A stretch of DNA of 38,582 bases, taken from assembly GCA_024279275.1 (NCBI GenBank), contig JAJRRS010000001.1, positions 1 to 38,582 on the forward strand. The letters run 5' to 3'. Both the position numbers and the translations under genes were made by a program. Under the pieces are notes generated by a model. The model was not told the origin of the DNA and did not search any database. It saw only the letters and a program-made list of their open reading frames with translations. Origin of the DNA: Planctomycetota bacterium. Its GTDB lineage: Bacteria; Planctomycetota; Phycisphaerae; Phycisphaerales; Phycisphaeraceae. Shown here one piece after another: positions 35,872-38,582 of this stretch. How positions within the stretch are numbered: position 1 is the first letter of the stretch; every line of letters starts with the position of its first letter.

Positions 35872-37524
35872 ATGTTGAAGCTCGCGACACTTTTAGAAAA
35901 CCCCGGCGAGCCGCAGGTGCAGACGCGCTACCAGGATCCGGCCCAACTCAAGGCGTTGGGGTACAACGGGCTTGTCATTTATGAGAGCACCGCCCTGTCG
36001 GGTATCCAGAACACCGACGCGATCGGTTCCGATGAGATGCGTCGCTGGGTGAACGCTCGGGTCGATCACATCGGGCAGACGATTCAGGCGGCGCAGGATG
36101 CGGGGTTGGCGGTGTATCTTTCGTATGACGTGCTGGTCCTGCCGGTGCATGTGGTGGAGCGGAATATCAACGGGCTGTGTTGCAAGGGCAGGCCGCAGAC
36201 ACTGTGCCCGGCGAGTGAGCAGGCGCTTGAACAATCTGTGGCGGGGTTGGCGTCGTTGATTGGCCGATGGCCTGAGGTTGCGGGGATCGTGTTGCGTTTT
36301 GGTGATACCGATGCGCAGCGACTGCCTCATCTTATCGGCAACGATCTATATAGCCCACACTGTCCGCGATGCAGTCAATTCGGTCGGGCGGACCGGGCGA
36401 CGGACTTTATCAAGCGGTTCTATCGGCTGGTGGTTGAAGAGATGGATAAACGGCTGATCGTGCGTGCGTGGAACGTGCGCCCAGGGGGGATGCACGACGT
36501 GCCTGATCTGGCCAAGCGTATCGCGGCGGACCTTCCCGGCGATCCGAAAGACGATCGATTGGTGCTGTCGTTTAAGTTTACGCAGACTGATTTCTGGCGG
36601 TACCAACGATGGAACCCGTCGAGCCTGGTGTGTGGGGATCGGCCGATTATTTACGAGTTGCAGTGTCAGCGGGAGTTTGAGGGGAAGGGGGGTATCCCGA
36701 ACTGGCAGGCGCCGCTTTGGCGCGATGGCTGCCCGGAGGTGGCGCATCTGGAGGGCGAGGTACACGGGTTAGCGGAGGCGGTTGATCGGGTGAACCTTGC
36801 CGGGCTTTGGGCGTGGGTGCGTGGCGGGGGCTGGGGCGGGCCGTTTGTGAAAAATGAGCAGTGGATTGATGCGAATGTTTTTGCGGTGCCGTTGTTGGCT
36901 GATGACCCACGGGTGGACCTGCTTGGGTTGGCGGAGAAATGGGCTAGAGATCGGCTTGGCGTTGACGACGAGGTAGTAGCGCCGATTGTTCGGCTGTTGG
37001 AAGATTCAGCCGATTTTATCCGTCAGGCGTTTTACATCGGGCCGTTTGCAGCGGGCAGGGAAAATCCCTGGCATCCCAATGCGGACTGGGTCCAAGACGA
37101 TCTTTTAGATACCCGCAGTGCCTGGCGGATTATCCAGACGCTTAGCGAGTCCCAGTTGGATGAGTTGATGGCTGAGAAAGATAATGCGGCGGAACGGATC
37201 GGCCGACACCGCGCGGCGCTGCAGCAGGTGGTCAGCGATCGGCGTCACCCTGAGCTTGAGCCGTTGGTTAACACGCTGCTCTATGCCGAGTCTTTCTTCG
37301 AGGCTTTGCGAGATATGGTCGGGGGGCTGGTGGCGTACCGACGGTTTCAGAAGACCGGGGACACGGCCATGGCCCAGATCGTCAAACAAAAACTCTTCTC
37401 CGCGCAGGACCACTGGAACCACCACACCCAGCGGTTCGGCTCATTGCCCGGCGCAGCGACCGCGTTTCGGGAAGAAGATTTCTGGGATGTCACCCAGGAC
37501 ATCATTGCCAAGGTAGACGGCTGA
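35872..37524 (+). CDS. GH67-like (alpha-glucuronidase-type) TIM-barrel protein
   Basis: From the ATG at 35872 the product has 550 residues; a GTG 27 bases upstream is an alternative, and neither has a clear ribosome site. Barrel strands are visible (LGYNGLVIYES, AGLAVYLSYDVL, VAGIVLRFGDTD, RLIVRAWNV). A C-terminal helical part contains QWIDANVFAVPLLADDPRVDLLGLAEKWARDRLG, which resembles the end of GH67 alpha-glucuronidases. CPRC at about 165-168 may bind a metal. No signal peptide is evident. It probably acts on glucuronylated plant or algal polysaccharide, which suits a planctomycete. Family membership is by pattern only. Confidence 0.55.
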   Translation: MLKLATLLENPGEPQVQTRYQDPAQLKALGYNGLVIYESTALSGIQNTDAIGSDEMRRWVNARVDHIGQTIQAAQDAGLAVYLSYDVLVLPVHVVERNINGLCCKGRPQTLCPASEQALEQSVAGLASLIGRWPEVAGIVLRFGDTDAQRLPHLIGNDLYSPHCPRCSQFGRADRATDFIKRFYRLVVEEMDKRLIVRAWNVRPGGMHDVPDLAKRIAADLPGDPKDDRLVLSFKFTQTDFWRYQRWNPSSLVCGDRPIIYELQCQREFEGKGGIPNWQAPLWRDGCPEVAHLEGEVHGLAEAVDRVNLAGLWAWVRGGGWGGPFVKNEQWIDANVFAVPLLADDPRVDLLGLAEKWARDRLGVDDEVVAPIVRLLEDSADFIRQAFYIGPFAAGRENPWHPNADWVQDDLLDTRSAWRIIQTLSESQLDELMAEKDNAAERIGRHRAALQQVVSDRRHPELEPLVNTLLYAESFFEALRDMVGGLVAYRRFQKTGDTAMAQIVKQKLFSAQDHWNHHTQRFGSLPGAATAFREEDFWDVTQDIIAKVDG

Positions 37525-37541
37525 ACCATTTTACGGCGGCT

Positions 37542-38582
37542 TTACTTCGCGGCGAACCAGTCGGCACCGATCCCGATATCGACTTTCAAGGGGACGCTCA
37601 AAGACATCGCGTGTTCCATCTCGTGTCGTATGATTTCAACGACCTCGTCCGTTTTTTCGGCGGGAGCCTCGAAGACCAGTTCGTCGTGGATCTGTAACAG
37701 CATCTTCATCGGTAGCGATTCGTTTTCGATCCGGCGGTGTAGATTGACCATCGCTAATTTAATCAGGTCTGCTGCTGAGCCTTGGACGACGCTGTTGATG
37801 GCGAGGCGTTCGCCGAGTTGGCGTGTCTGGCCGTTGGATGAACTGACTTCGGTGACTTCGCGACGTCTGCCGAGGATGGTGGTGACGTGGCCGTGGGTCT
37901 GTGCTTCTTCGATACACTTGGCGAGGAATTGGTCGATGCCTACGAAGCGTTTTTTGTAGTCGTCGATCAGTTTTTTTGCGGCGTTGTTGTCGAGTCCGTC
38001 GATGCGTCGGGCGAGGCCGTAGGCTGTGACGCCGTAGACGATGCCGAAGTTGATGACCTTGGCGTGGCCGCGTTGCTCGGAGGTAACTTCATCCAGCGGT
38101 GTATTGAAGACTTCCGATGCGACGGCGGTGTGGATGTCACGGTCGTTTTCAAACGCCTCGGTCAAACGGGGGTCTTCACTGAGGTGTGCGAGTATGCGTA
38201 ATTCTATTTGTGAGTAGTCGGCGCTGATGAGTACATGGCCCGGCTCGGCGATGAAGGCTTTGCGTATTTTTCTACCGACCTCGGTGCGGATGGGGATGTT
38301 CTGGAGGTTGGGGTCGCTGCTGGAGAGTCGGCCGGTTGCGGTGCCGGTCTGGTGGAAGCGTGCGTGGACACGGCCGTCGCTTGCATCGATGCTGTCTTTG
38401 AGGTTGCCCAGATAAGTCCCGACGAGCTTGGATAGCTGGCGGTATTCGAGCATCAATACCGGGACTTTCTGGGCTGTCTCGTCGATGCCTTCCATGTCCG
38501 CGAGTTTTTCTAATACCTCGACATCGGTTGACGGCCCGGTCTTCTTGCGCTTGACCACAGGGAGGCCCAGGTTGGTGAACAA
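37542..38582 (-). CDS. polA: DNA polymerase I, C-terminal polymerase domain (partial)
   Basis: The last 346 residues of the polymerase are present; the N-terminus lies beyond the window. Visible motifs are TGTATGRLSSSDPNLQNIPIRT, the motif A strand SADYSQIELRILAH, the O-helix RGHAKVINFGIVYG with Lys and Phe in the usual places, GRRREV, and motif C LLQIHDELVFE. The gene ends at 37542, 17 bases after the convergent glycosidase-like gene. Confidence 0.95.
   Translation of the reverse strand: MFTNLGLPVVKRKKTGPSTDVEVLEKLADMEGIDETAQKVPVLMLEYRQLSKLVGTYLGNLKDSIDASDGRVHARFHQTGTATGRLSSSDPNLQNIPIRTEVGRKIRKAFIAEPGHVLISADYSQIELRILAHLSEDPRLTEAFENDRDIHTAVASEVFNTPLDEVTSEQRGHAKVINFGIVYGVTAYGLARRIDGLDNNAAKKLIDDYKKRFVGIDQFLAKCIEEAQTHGHVTTILGRRREVTEVSSSNGQTRQLGERLAINSVVQGSAADLIKLAMVNLHRRIENESLPMKMLLQIHDELVFEAPAEKTDEVVEIIRHEMEHAMSLSVPLKVDIGIGADWFAAK

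Noticed and set aside
1..38582. Enrichment of GATC in the phage
   Set aside because: GATC looks common in the phage part, but a rough count in the host part (around 31000-32000) is similar, so it is a genome-wide trait.
1..38582. CRISPR array or insertion sequence
   Set aside because: No regularly spaced repeats with unique spacers and no transposase were found; the repeats seen are tandem or inverted and short.

Overview
The window holds the larger part of an integrated tailed prophage (about 1-30690, every confident phage gene on the minus strand) joined to a stretch of host chromosome (about 30691-38582). The host genes (polA, rlmN, a GGDEF/EAL sensor, a minimal zinc peptidase, a GH67-like glycosidase), the moderately high GC, and an intergenic element built on AAATGAACGC units suggest a planctomycete, probably of the Phycisphaerae. 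This rests on recall, not a search. The left edge cuts a tail gene, so the distal phage end and second attachment site lie outside.

Read in the direction of transcription (high to low coordinates), the phage begins beside the 3' end of tRNA-Arg(CCG). First come a dense set of dyads, a candidate promoter, a leader of about 150 nt and an intrinsic terminator, then the tyrosine integrase. The early operon (28641-18720) follows: small unknown proteins, a replication initiator with origin-like repeats inside its gene, a HerA-like ATPase, a RuvC-like resolvase, a PolX-type nucleotidyltransferase, a DUF2303 protein, a multi-HTH DNA-binding protein, an Acb2/Tad1-like candidate anti-CBASS protein and an ASCH protein. 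Many of these genes overlap by ATGA.

At 18464-18652 there is a second promoter, another structured leader of about 150 nt and a strong terminator. This layout resembles the lambda pR'-6S RNA-tR' late control region. Behind it lie a lysis-like group (alpha/beta-hydrolase, small lipoprotein, holin-like protein), an exported glycosidase-like protein, an SGNH-like fibre protein, the large terminase, a zinc-ribbon protein, a gpW-like connector, the portal, a protease-scaffold-capsid fusion with an internal start site, a capsid decoration protein, a three-gene glycan cassette placed after its own terminator, and the connector/tail genes. One of the tail genes fuses a LamG domain to a tail-completion domain.

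Three points stand out. First, there is no recognisable CI-type repressor and no divergent switch, and intrinsic terminators sit inside an otherwise unidirectional genome, so control by (anti)termination is the most economical model. Second, the protease-capsid fusion has kept a Shine-Dalgarno and ATG that could make capsid protein alone. Third, host rlmN is interrupted by one in-frame TGA with all catalytic residues intact on both sides. All family names come from motif recognition by eye; no database search, folding program or ORF statistic was run.
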